Assembly: GCA_031556065.1 (NCBI GenBank)
Contig: JAVBTR010000032.1
Coordinates: 1 to 64,000 of the forward strand
Length of the DNA stretch: 64,000 nucleotides
DNA from: JAVBTR01 sp031556065
GTDB taxonomy: Bacteria; Bacillota; Clostridia; Christensenellales; Aristaeellaceae
Direction: 5' to 3'
Shown one piece after another: positions 51,731-58,617 of this stretch. A program made the translations under genes and the position numbers. The notes below the pieces were generated by a model. That model was given only the letters and a program-made list of their open reading frames with translations, made no database searches and had not been told where the DNA came from. The first letter of the stretch is position 1. The number at the start of each line of letters is the position of its first letter.

Positions 51731-53134
51731 CTATTCATCCTCGCCAGCGCTGTATCGATTATTCCCGAAAATACCGCCCGTTCGAGCTGGCATATACTTT
51801 TTGCGCACCCTTGCGAAGTCTTCCGGGGTTTCCAACGGTTCATCGTAGAGCCACGCGGGAACATACTCCTCTTTCAAATACCCGCTATCAGCCGCGCCTT
51901 TCAGGCGCGCATACTCTTTGTCCTCGTCATACAAGACGCCATTTCCCCAGGTTATGAGGGATTCGGGTGGGGCGGATGGCCAACCATAGTAGATGCTGCC
52001 AAGAACGCCTATCAAGCGAAGCGATTCCTCGTAAGCATCGTTCCACATACCCTGAAAATCTTCGACGGTGAGCGCATAGCGTCCAGAGGATGTCAAAACC
52101 TCCGTGGCCGTCTTATCCTCGCTTTCGACGTGAGACAATATACCGCGCCGCAATCCGCATATGTTTTCAATGTGCCGTAGTAGCTGGTTTTCTCTCTCCT
52201 CTAATTCTTCCTGGTGGGGAGTTGGATTGTATACCGTTATCCCAACATTGTCGGGCATATCGTCCAGCGCCTGAATGTATTTGGGAACGCCGACGAGGTT
52301 GCCTTTTTCGTCCTTGTGAAAAACATCTTCCGATACGGCCATATGCGGCTCAGTGAGTTCGTACTCGTTATCTGTTCGCTTCGCGTGTTTGTATACGTTT
52401 AGGATCTCGCCAGCGGCGGCGGCATAAACAGATACGCCATCGTCGGAACCGTCCACGCAGTTTTCCATGGGACACTTTACCGGGACAAGGCCAAGGTTCC
52501 ATATTGGAACGCTGAATGTCACAGAAGATTCTAAGCCTGCGTACTTCTTCACAGAAGACAAGGGAATATTAGTCCCAAGGATGCCGCGCGCGTCAGAACG
52601 AAACAGCGCGTTTTGAATCGTGAGGAACCCGTTTTCGTCTACTGTTCGTTTTTCGCATAGCGTGTAAAAATACTTACCTTCCGCAAAGCAATCGCTTGTT
52701 CCGATACTGGTATCGTTCCCCGCGATATCCCTCGCAAAAACTATGTATGCCGTGCGGGGGATGAACGAAAATATAAAACTGTTGCGATACGGGATAGGCT
52801 TAAGATAGCCAGCGCCGCCGATCAGCGTTTTTTGAAACACGCCCTTTTTGCATCTGTTCAGGGCCTCGACGGCTTGCTTGATGTCTTTATTGCTCTCGTC
52901 GGCAGAATACTCGTATTCGCCAAAAGCCGCCTTGTACAGGCCATCAACAACAACATAGGGGATGCTCTGCGCGGGATCGATAGCGCAATCGCCATTTGCC
53001 GGCGCGTTGAAATACATACTAAACCATAGCTGAATCGCTTCTTGCATTTCCGGCGTAGTGATATCCGGCACGCCGAACGCGTCCTTGATGTTTTTGACTG
53101 TGTCGATATTGGAAAGGGCGCTAATAAAAGCCAA
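51731..53134 (-). CDS. Phage portal protein (SPP1/A118 type)
   Basis: 467 residues from TTG 53134, preceded by AAGGAGGC with eight-base spacing. ALSNIDTVKNIKDAFGVPDI, QLWFSMYFNAPANG and ELEERENQLLRHIENICGLR are portal features; ESEDKTATEVLTSSGRYALT is the conserved Thr-Glu-loop region. A longer frame to 53386 exists but runs through the preceding small gene and is not used. Forms the dodecameric DNA gate with the terminase. Confidence 0.9.
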   Translation of the reverse strand: MAFISALSNIDTVKNIKDAFGVPDITTPEMQEAIQLWFSMYFNAPANGDCAIDPAQSIPYVVVDGLYKAAFGEYEYSADESNKDIKQAVEALNRCKKGVFQKTLIGGAGYLKPIPYRNSFIFSFIPRTAYIVFARDIAGNDTSIGTSDCFAEGKYFYTLCEKRTVDENGFLTIQNALFRSDARGILGTNIPLSSVKKYAGLESSVTFSVPIWNLGLVPVKCPMENCVDGSDDGVSVYAAAAGEILNVYKHAKRTDNEYELTEPHMAVSEDVFHKDEKGNLVGVPKYIQALDDMPDNVGITVYNPTPHQEELEERENQLLRHIENICGLRRGILSHVESEDKTATEVLTSSGRYALTVEDFQGMWNDAYEESLRLIGVLGSIYYGWPSAPPESLITWGNGVLYDEDKEYARLKGAADSGYLKEEYVPAWLYDEPLETPEDFARVRKKYMPARTGGIFGNNRYSAGEDE

Positions 53135-53148
53135 TGGCTGCCGCCTCC

Positions 53149-53349
53149 TTACGTCGTTTTGTTTTGAATTATGATGCGCCTTGAGGCCTTTTGCCCTTCG
53201 AGCAAACCGCTTATGTAGGCTTGCTTTTGGGCCACCTCCGCGATTAAACCTTGATTCCGCTGCTTGAGGCGCTCTATTTCTTCTTCTAGCGTGGCCCTCG
53301 CAACAGCGGGGAGATATTTCCGAACGATCCACGACTTGAGCCGGTTCAT
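53149..53349 (-). CDS. Phage small coiled-coil protein between terminase and portal
   Basis: 66 residues. ARATLEEEIERLKQRNQGLI and AEVAQKQAYISGLLEGQKA form one coiled coil with basic ends. ATG 53349 shares its A with the TerL stop (TAATG). Function unknown; such small genes are common at this spot. Confidence 0.78.
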   Translation of the reverse strand: MNRLKSWIVRKYLPAVARATLEEEIERLKQRNQGLIAEVAQKQAYISGLLEGQKASRRIIIQNKTT

Positions 53350-54590
53350 TATTGTCCCTTTCTGCGCCAGACGCGTTCCATTGCATAGCGCACCATGTCG
53401 ATGGCGTGATTGTTTTTGTCCGGATAGCCGCTTACAACGGCCCCGGTCTTGTCTTTTTCATATTCGTATTCCCGAAACTCTTTAGCCGTCTCTGGGCACC
53501 GCTCCGGGTCAACGATGATGGCCGCCAGGGATTGCAGCCACTTCATGCCGTAGTCGACGCTGCCAGGGCCTTTAATCGCGCCATGGCAGTTTAGATCGTA
53601 GCTTCGGTAGTCCATGACGCTCTTATCCTCCGCGCTGTCGGCTGTGATCAGATCGCCATTTGTGACCCCTTTTGCCTTGCGTAGATGGTCTGCGGTTGCC
53701 TGGTTTGATGTCTTGTTCGCCCTATACTCATCGAAGACGTATAAGGCCCGCCTGGCTGCGTCGTAGTGCATCTTGCCCCAGTGGAACGGATCCGGGAACC
53801 AACCCCAGTCAATGCCCATGTAAATGCGGTCAAAGCGCCTGATTTCATCATCCGTGATTCTACGTGACACCACATTGTCAAACACGCTGCCGCCGGTGCC
53901 GTTTGGCACGCCTTCGTATTCATGCTCGTATGCCTTCGGGTTGGTCTTTAACAGGTGTTCCGCATCATCCAAGAACCGTTGACCCAGCCAATTGGCAGGC
54001 GTTGTCTTGTAGGTGCTGTGGTGTATAAGCTGCCCCGGCTTGTCATCCTCACAGTAGCGGTTTGCCCAATTGTCTTTTGTTTTGGGCGGGTTAAAAGTCT
54101 TTATCTCAAAAGCCAATGGGCCACCGCGAAGAACGGATTGTTCAATGTTTCGGACTTCTTCTGCTCCGGCGAACTGGTCAAGTTCTTCCATGTGCAGAAA
54201 GCCGATATAGCCGAACGATACCTTGATAGATTTGATCTTCCCCGGATCGTCGGCCCCAAAGAACATAATCTTTTGCCCTGTCGGCTTGTAGGTGATCTCC
54301 ATGGGCGATACCGTGAACTTAAATTTGTTATACAGCCCAAGCGCCTGGATCGCCCAAACGTATTGAGCGTATACCGTCGTGCGCAGCGTGTTGGATACCT
54401 TACGCATCACAACGCCGTGTATGTTCGGGTTTTTTTTCAAAAGCTGGATCGCCTCGACGGAAGCGTAGGAAGATTTGGCGCTACCACGCCCGCCTTTTAA
54501 AACCAGCTGATTGCATTTGCCGGATTTTATGGCCCGGTGCGGCTCACTGAAAGCGGGGGAAACGATTTCGCTAAGTCTATAAGTCGTCAA
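53349..54590 (-). CDS. Terminase large subunit (PBSX type)
   Basis: 413 residues, TTG start with GGGGTGA. Packages phage DNA: Walker A-like GGRGSAKSS at 33-41, Walker B IGFLHMEELDQF, nuclease Asp in GIDWGWFPDP, and later Asp residues in ITADSAEDKS and NHAIDMVRYA. Overlaps the small subunit by 14 bases. All motifs are intact, consistent with an active prophage. Confidence 0.95.
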   Translation of the reverse strand: MTTYRLSEIVSPAFSEPHRAIKSGKCNQLVLKGGRGSAKSSYASVEAIQLLKKNPNIHGVVMRKVSNTLRTTVYAQYVWAIQALGLYNKFKFTVSPMEITYKPTGQKIMFFGADDPGKIKSIKVSFGYIGFLHMEELDQFAGAEEVRNIEQSVLRGGPLAFEIKTFNPPKTKDNWANRYCEDDKPGQLIHHSTYKTTPANWLGQRFLDDAEHLLKTNPKAYEHEYEGVPNGTGGSVFDNVVSRRITDDEIRRFDRIYMGIDWGWFPDPFHWGKMHYDAARRALYVFDEYRANKTSNQATADHLRKAKGVTNGDLITADSAEDKSVMDYRSYDLNCHGAIKGPGSVDYGMKWLQSLAAIIVDPERCPETAKEFREYEYEKDKTGAVVSGYPDKNNHAIDMVRYAMERVWRRKGQ

Positions 54591-54984
54591 TGATCGTCAC
54601 CCCGTCTTTATCGCTCCCGGCTTCCTCCTGCGCCCACTTAAAATTGTGCCGCAAGGAGAACTCCGCACCCCGCGAACCGTCGCGGTCATACAGGCGTTGT
54701 TCGGCATAAGCCTCGCAGCGAGCCTTTGCGCGCGTAACCGTGTCCATGAATGCTTTTTTGCCCTGATAGTTTAACAGCGTCTGCCGTGATGTAAATCCTA
54801 ATGCCAAAGCCAAACCTGTAACGGTAGGCGGTCGAGCGTGAACAATAATTGGATCACCATGCTTGGTTAAAACAGCTTCCCCTTCATCGTCCATCAACAC
54901 TTCGCCTTCACATTCTGTAAAATACTTGTCGATAAGCTCCTGCATCTGCTCGGAACTTATAAATCTGGGCTTTGCACCCGCCAC
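54577..54984 (-). CDS. Terminase small subunit
   Basis: 135 residues from GTG 54984 (AGGAGGTGA five to six bases upstream); the frame extends to 55041 without a site. RPPTVTGLALALGFTSRQTLLNYQG is the helix-turn-helix that binds the packaging site, followed by the helical KKAFMDTVTRAKARCEAYAEQ. Typical of DNA-packaging gp3-like small subunits. Confidence 0.88.
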   Translation of the reverse strand: MAGAKPRFISSEQMQELIDKYFTECEGEVLMDDEGEAVLTKHGDPIIVHARPPTVTGLALALGFTSRQTLLNYQGKKAFMDTVTRAKARCEAYAEQRLYDRDGSRGAEFSLRHNFKWAQEEAGSDKDGVTIIDDL

Positions 54985-55161
54985 GCTCTCACCTCCTGTT
55001 GTTCTGGTATGTTTTTGATACCACAAGAACCATTTTTTCACCGCTTTTTATATTTTTCGTCGCTTTTCATTTGCTAATTTTGTCGAAAAATGTAGAGCTA
55101 CAGCAAGTTTTGATGATTGCTAATGATTTTAAATGAAAACATACCATAAGTAAAAATGTTG

Positions 55162-55170
55162 TGCTATGAT
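55162..55170 (+). promoter_or_regulatory. Extended -10 promoter of the small plus-strand gene
   Basis: TGCTATGAT, an extended -10 element, 26 bases before the ATG; no clear -35. Confidence 0.45.
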
Positions 55171-55195
55171 TAATGACGAAAGGAGGTGAAAAACA

Positions 55196-55387
55196 ATGGA
55201 TCCAAACGCTTTAACCATCGTAAAACTATTAATAGAAATCACACTCGCTATAATCCTAACTGTAAAAGCATCTAGAGCCAGCCCCCCGAATGAACGTGTC
55301 ACAATCATAACAAAAAGACGTCCTAGATCCCGCAAAAGCAGAAACATAAGACGCCCTCAAGTAGAAAAGAAAAACAATCGCAAATAA
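55196..55387 (+). CDS. Small single-span basic protein on the opposite strand, toxin-like
   Basis: 63 residues: one membrane span (about 5-26, ALTIVKLLIEITLAIILTVKAS) and a tail with many Arg and Lys. AAAGGAGGTG is seven bases before the ATG; promoter and terminator are its own, and it faces the phage packaging genes. Size and layout resemble small hydrophobic toxins of type I systems or holin-like toxins; no antitoxin RNA was identified, and the lysogen-expressed moron role is inferred. Confidence 0.7.
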   Translation: MDPNALTIVKLLIEITLAIILTVKASRASPPNERVTIITKRRPRSRKSRNIRRPQVEKKNNRK

Positions 55388-55395
55388 TCGTTCGA

Positions 55396-55428
55396 GTGGA
55401 TGGGTTGCAGCCCATCCGCTTTTCTTTT
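55396..55428 (+). terminator. Intrinsic terminator of the small plus-strand gene
   Basis: GGATGGG (55398-55404), loop TTGCAG, CCCATCC (55411-55417), then CGCTTTTCTTTT. Confidence 0.85.
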
Positions 55429-55515
55429 CCACTTTTATTATACCTTCTTTCTTTTTTTTCGCAATAGCACAACTCCAAATTCGATACTCCTTCTCATTTT
55501 TCGCCAAGAAAACAG

Positions 55516-55545
55516 TCGAAAAAGAGCGCCGTTGTGACGCTCTTT
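55516..55545 (-). terminator. Minus-strand intrinsic terminator after the late regulator
   Basis: On minus AAAGAGCG (55545-55538), nine-base loop, CGCTCTTTTT and a T run (to 55516). It would end early transcripts about 170 bases after the regulator gene. Confidence 0.7.
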
Positions 55546-55650
55546 GGGATCGGTGCGACGGAAGAACCACCAAGCCGCCGCTATGCCGTATCCGTTTAAA
55601 TATTATGCGGCCTTTGTCATAATGGCGCACGCCTGGCCGCTCTGGCGATT

Positions 55651-55671
55651 GGGTTTAAAGCGCTTTAACCC
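55651..55671. repeat. Near-perfect palindrome, possible operator
   Basis: GGGTT-T-AAAGCGCTTT-AACCC is a 20-base perfect dyad with one extra T. No coding or terminator context; a protein-binding site is possible. Confidence 0.5.
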
Positions 55672-55696
55672 ACATACAGAATAACATACTTTAGCC

Positions 55697-55714
55697 CGGA
55701 CATTCACGGACATT
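55697..55714 (-). promoter_or_regulatory. Direct repeats CGGACATT, probable late-promoter element
   Basis: CGGACATT occurs at 55697-55704 and 55707-55714, ten bases apart, so one helical turn. It lies two bases after the late regulator stop and upstream, on minus, of TATGTTATTCT, a possible -10 region for the late operon. Confidence 0.55.
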
Positions 55715-55715
55715 A

Positions 55716-56141
55716 TTATGCCGTCTGCCTATGTACACCAAATAGCCTTTCGAGTGCAACGGCATGAATCCGGCGACATTGCCTTTCATCGTAGTGCATC
55801 CGCTCCGCTACCTCCGGCCAGGTATAGCCATCAATATACTTTAGCTTAAGCACTTCCCGGTGTTTGGTGTTTTGCAATGCGTTTATTGTCTGTTCGACCT
55901 GTCCCGACTTCGACAGATATTCGCTTATGCGTCCCTGTGCATTGTTTGTGATATCCGCAATAGCCGAACCGCCTTCCCCTGTCCCGTCCTTCAATGGTGT
56001 ACCCCTGCCGCCCGTAATGCCACACGTCAGCCCGCCAAACTCTGCCAAACTCCTAAGCTTTAAAATCCGCTCCTGGGCATTCTGGGCTTCGATAGCCAAG
56101 GCGGCGCAGTTCTTTAAATCCTCATAGGTAATCGTATTCAT
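55716..56141 (-). CDS. Phage late-gene regulator, sigma-region-4-like (ArpU/RinA-type)
   Basis: 141 residues. Helical N-terminal part (YEDLKNCAALAIEAQNAQER), a Gly-rich middle, and a C-terminal sigma-70 region 4-like helix-turn-helix: REVLKLKYIDGYTWPEVAER then MHYDERQCRRIHAVALERL. Phage proteins of this type at the end of the early operon activate late transcription. The direct repeats just downstream are a candidate target. AGGCGAAAAGGGA precedes ATG 56141. Confidence 0.85.
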   Translation of the reverse strand: MNTITYEDLKNCAALAIEAQNAQERILKLRSLAEFGGLTCGITGGRGTPLKDGTGEGGSAIADITNNAQGRISEYLSKSGQVEQTINALQNTKHREVLKLKYIDGYTWPEVAERMHYDERQCRRIHAVALERLFGVHRQTA

Positions 56142-56305
56142 TCCCTTTTCGCCTCCGTTTCTCTTCGAAACTCCACCCGTTCTACTGTCTTAAACCTGTA
56201 TCCGCAGTCTTCGCATTCCCGCGTCCTGGTCACGGTGTTTTGCCTTCTATCATCCACACTACGCATTGTATCAGCTCTGCCGTTGCATTTAGGACAATAA
56301 ATCAC
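56138..56305 (-). CDS. Phage small zinc-ribbon protein (NrdR-like ribbon)
   Basis: 55 residues from GTG 56305 (AAAGGAG eight bases upstream). MIYCPKCNGRADTMRSVDDR, then RECEDCGYRFKTVERVEF: two CxxC pairs arranged like the zinc ribbon of NrdR, but without its ATP-cone. Probably binds DNA or assists the following regulator. The longer frame to 56467 overlaps the preceding gene and is not used. Confidence 0.85.
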   Translation of the reverse strand: MIYCPKCNGRADTMRSVDDRRQNTVTRTRECEDCGYRFKTVERVEFRRETEAKRE

Positions 56306-56520
56306 ACAATCAGCTCCTTTCCGCGCTCGTGCGCACTTAGCTTTGACAGGAACCAGCGCTTGCGGTAAAGAACAACGCTCAAAAAGGTATTCTTCACATA
56401 TACGCCTTCGTCGTCTATCTTCGTAACGGCTCCGCTCATTAGACGACCATCGCCTGCGATGATCCAAACCAGATCGCCAATTGATAAAACTTTTTTGATT
56501 GCCAGCATATCGTTTTTCAT
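56302..56520 (-). CDS. Phage small protein, SH3-like/unknown
   Basis: 72 residues. LSIGDLVWIIAGDGRLMSGAVTKI and VYVKNTFLSVVLYRKRWFLS suggest a small SH3-like beta barrel. AAAGGAGGCG precedes ATG 56520; it overlaps the helicase stop by four bases and the zinc-ribbon start by four. Function unknown. Confidence 0.78.
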   Translation of the reverse strand: MKNDMLAIKKVLSIGDLVWIIAGDGRLMSGAVTKIDDEGVYVKNTFLSVVLYRKRWFLSKLSAHERGKELIV

Positions 56521-57890
56521 GCCGCCGCCTCCTTTACCTCTCGTATTTTCGCCTTTAGGGCGTTTAAAATGGCCTCCTGTGTATCCTGCTTGCCCTCCAG
56601 GGCCTTAGCTACATCCTCGTCGATGGAACCCGCTACCATAAGCCGGTGAATAATAACAGGCTGTTTCTGGCCTTGCCTGTGTAAGCGTGCATTTGCTTGC
56701 TGGTAAAGCTCCAAAGACCAGTTAAGCCCAAACCATATCACGTGATGGCCGCCCTCTTGGAGATTTAACCCGTATGCCGTACTGGCAGGATGGGCTAAGA
56801 GAATATCAACCTCTCCGGCGTTCCAGGCCTCTGCATCCTCGGGTTTCAGCATTTCGCGGATTCGCAGGGTTTTATCCATGCCGTGCAATGCTGCTTTGAT
56901 CCTGGGGATATCGTGCCGAAAGTTATAAAACACAAGTGCATGCTGGCCGTTAAGCCCTTCCACCATTTCACATAATGCCTCTATCTTGCATTCATGCACA
57001 GGCGCGGTTTCCGCGCCTTCGGTGTATATCGCCCCATTGCAAAGCTGCAAAAGCTTATTGGACAGCGCCGCCGCAAAGTTAGCGGTGATGGTGGTTTCGT
57101 CGATTTCAAGCAGCATATCTCTTTCAAGCTGTTTATAGGCTTTAGCTGCTTTATCATCAAGGGCCACCATTGTATCGGCAATCATGCATCCCGGAAGGGT
57201 TATATAATCCTCGGCCCGCATGGAAACACATATGTCCTTAATGGCATCCTGCACGGCCTCCTGTGCACCGGGAAGGGCTTTAAATTCGTGCCTGTACGGG
57301 TTATGCTTGAAATACATATCCCGGTAAGAAGATATTGTCTTTCCCAAGCGCTGCCCTTTGTCCAACAGGTACACCTGCGCCCACAAATCTTCAAGGCCGT
57401 TTGGCGCTGGCGTGCCGGTTAAAAGCACCATGCGTTCAATGTGTGGCAGAATGGCCTTTAGCGCCTTGAATCGCTTGCTACGGCTGTTCTTAAAGCTGCT
57501 GGATTCATCGGCCACAACCATGTCAAAAGGCCAGTTGTTAGCATAATAGTTTACCAGCCATTCCACATTTTCCCGGTTGATGACATAAACGTCGGCAGGT
57601 TCTGCCAATGCCCGAATACGTTTATTCAAGCTTCCCAGCACCAGGCTAAACCGTAAAAGCTTCAGGTGATCCCACTTTTTAGCCTCTGCCGTCCAGGTGC
57701 TTTCTGCCACCTTTTTAGGGGCGACAATCAGGCATTTGCCTATCGCGAAACGGTTGTATTTCAGGTCATTTATAGCCGTCAGCGTGATAGACGTTTTCCC
57801 GAGGCCCATGTCAAGAAAACACCCTATGTTAGGTTCTGTGATCATCCGGCCAATGGCGTATTGCTGGTAGCTGTGTGGCTTATAAATCAA
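56517..57890 (-). CDS. Phage SNF2-family helicase
   Basis: 457 residues from TTG 57890 (AAAGGAG eight bases upstream; GTG 57899 possible). A superfamily 2 translocase: motif I DMGLGKTSIT, motif II VVADESSSF (DESS in place of DEAH), motif III LLTGTPAPNG, C-terminal half with HPASTAYGLNLQEGG and QQANARLHRQGQ (motif VI). It pairs with the VRR-NUC protein just upstream, a common replication/recombination duo of Firmicutes phages. The DESS is usual for this phage group. Confidence 0.92.
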   Translation of the reverse strand: MIYKPHSYQQYAIGRMITEPNIGCFLDMGLGKTSITLTAINDLKYNRFAIGKCLIVAPKKVAESTWTAEAKKWDHLKLLRFSLVLGSLNKRIRALAEPADVYVINRENVEWLVNYYANNWPFDMVVADESSSFKNSRSKRFKALKAILPHIERMVLLTGTPAPNGLEDLWAQVYLLDKGQRLGKTISSYRDMYFKHNPYRHEFKALPGAQEAVQDAIKDICVSMRAEDYITLPGCMIADTMVALDDKAAKAYKQLERDMLLEIDETTITANFAAALSNKLLQLCNGAIYTEGAETAPVHECKIEALCEMVEGLNGQHALVFYNFRHDIPRIKAALHGMDKTLRIREMLKPEDAEAWNAGEVDILLAHPASTAYGLNLQEGGHHVIWFGLNWSLELYQQANARLHRQGQKQPVIIHRLMVAGSIDEDVAKALEGKQDTQEAILNALKAKIREVKEAAA

Positions 57891-58191
57891 GGGCTCCACT
57901 CCTTTTCTTTGATTCTGCCAGTAGCTCCAAGGCCACTAGATAGGCTTGCTCTTTTGTACTTGGTGTGTACACCTTAAAGCCCAGCTTGCGAAGTGAGCCG
58001 TGAATATGCTCCTGCAATTTTCGTGGTTTCTCCCCTGGGGCTTTCAGCTCTGCAAAAGCGATAACAGCATTGGGCATCAGCACGATTCTGTCGGGCACAC
58101 CTGCAAAACCTGGGCTGGTAAATTTCAGGGCTAGCCCGCCTGCCGTTTTTACACACGCACAAAAATATTTCTCAATGTCCTTTTCCAGCAT
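57880..58191 (-). CDS. Phage VRR-NUC nuclease
   Basis: 103 residues from ATG 58191 (AGAGAGG eight bases upstream). The PD-(D/E)XK core is visible: GVPDRIVLMPNAVIAFAELK, with Asp, Glu and Lys of the catalytic triad, and SLRKLGFKVYTPSTKEQ. VRR-NUC proteins cut DNA junctions or flaps. It overlaps the SNF2 gene by a few bases. Confidence 0.92.
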   Translation of the reverse strand: MLEKDIEKYFCACVKTAGGLALKFTSPGFAGVPDRIVLMPNAVIAFAELKAPGEKPRKLQEHIHGSLRKLGFKVYTPSTKEQAYLVALELLAESKKRSGALDL

Positions 58192-58227
58192 AGCGTTTTC
58201 CTCTCTTTGCAAGTTTCGACCTCGCAA

Positions 58228-58616
58228 GGGGGTAAGTGGGGTAACCTTCTCCTAAACTACGGGTATATAGGGTTTATAGGATTTATAGGTTATTATTACC
58301 CTATATTATCTTTATTTTTACCTTTACAGTAGAAGTTACCCCACTTACCCCACTTGATAGCCTTAAATCATTGTGCCGTCTATGCTTCCGGGATAGGGGT
58401 AACCCTGAAAACTGCCCCACTTCTACCCCACTTACCCCACTTCGCCCTTTTTGGGTTACCCCACTTGATTTTGAAGTTACCCCTATTAAAATCAGCTTAT
58501 AAAACCTATAAATCCTATGAGTTTCTTCGTTTTTACCCCACTTACCCCACTTGATTTCTCGGTCTATAAAATCTATCTTTTCTATAGGTTTTCGAAATCT
58601 ACCCCACTTACCCCAC
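58228..58616. other. Iteron-rich probable phage replication origin
   Basis: 389 bases without a gene. Nine exact copies of TACCCCACT (starts 58337, 58346, 58424, 58433, 58457, 58534, 58543, 58600, 58609), often in tandem pairs at 9-base period, plus near copies at 58414 and 58478 and one inverted copy at 58235-58243. AT-rich stretches rich in CTATAA lie between. It sits between the replication initiator-like VapE gene and the VRR-NUC/SNF2 genes. Iterons beside an initiator, with unwinding-prone DNA, are the layout of an origin. Confidence 0.7.
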
Positions 58617-58617
58617 T
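58337..58617 (+). repeat. Iteron array, TACCCCACT
   Basis: Nine direct 9-base copies of TACCCCACT over about 280 bases: pairs at 58337/58346, 58424/58433, 58534/58543 and 58600/58609 and a single at 58457. Pair starts are 57 to 110 bases apart. The last copy touches the 3' end of the VapE gene. Confidence 0.85.

Larger units (their letters stand above)
55388..55715. other. Regulatory intergenic region between late regulator and terminase genes
   Basis: 328 bases without a supported gene. From left to right: terminator of the small plus gene (55396-55428), T/A-rich tract, minus-strand hairpin terminator (55516-55545), a near-perfect palindrome (55651-55671) and two direct repeats next to the late regulator stop (55697-55714). 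Confidence 0.6.

Noticed and set aside
53134..53386. N-terminal extension of the portal gene
   Set aside because: Runs through the small coiled-coil gene; a TTG with a good ribosome site gives the normal portal start.
55256..55630. 124-codon minus-strand frame in the regulatory gap
   Set aside because: Poor ribosome site, no family, and crosses two terminator hairpins and the small plus gene.
58337..58617. CRISPR array
   Set aside because: Repeats are 9 bases in tandem with irregular spacing, without unique spacers of constant length.
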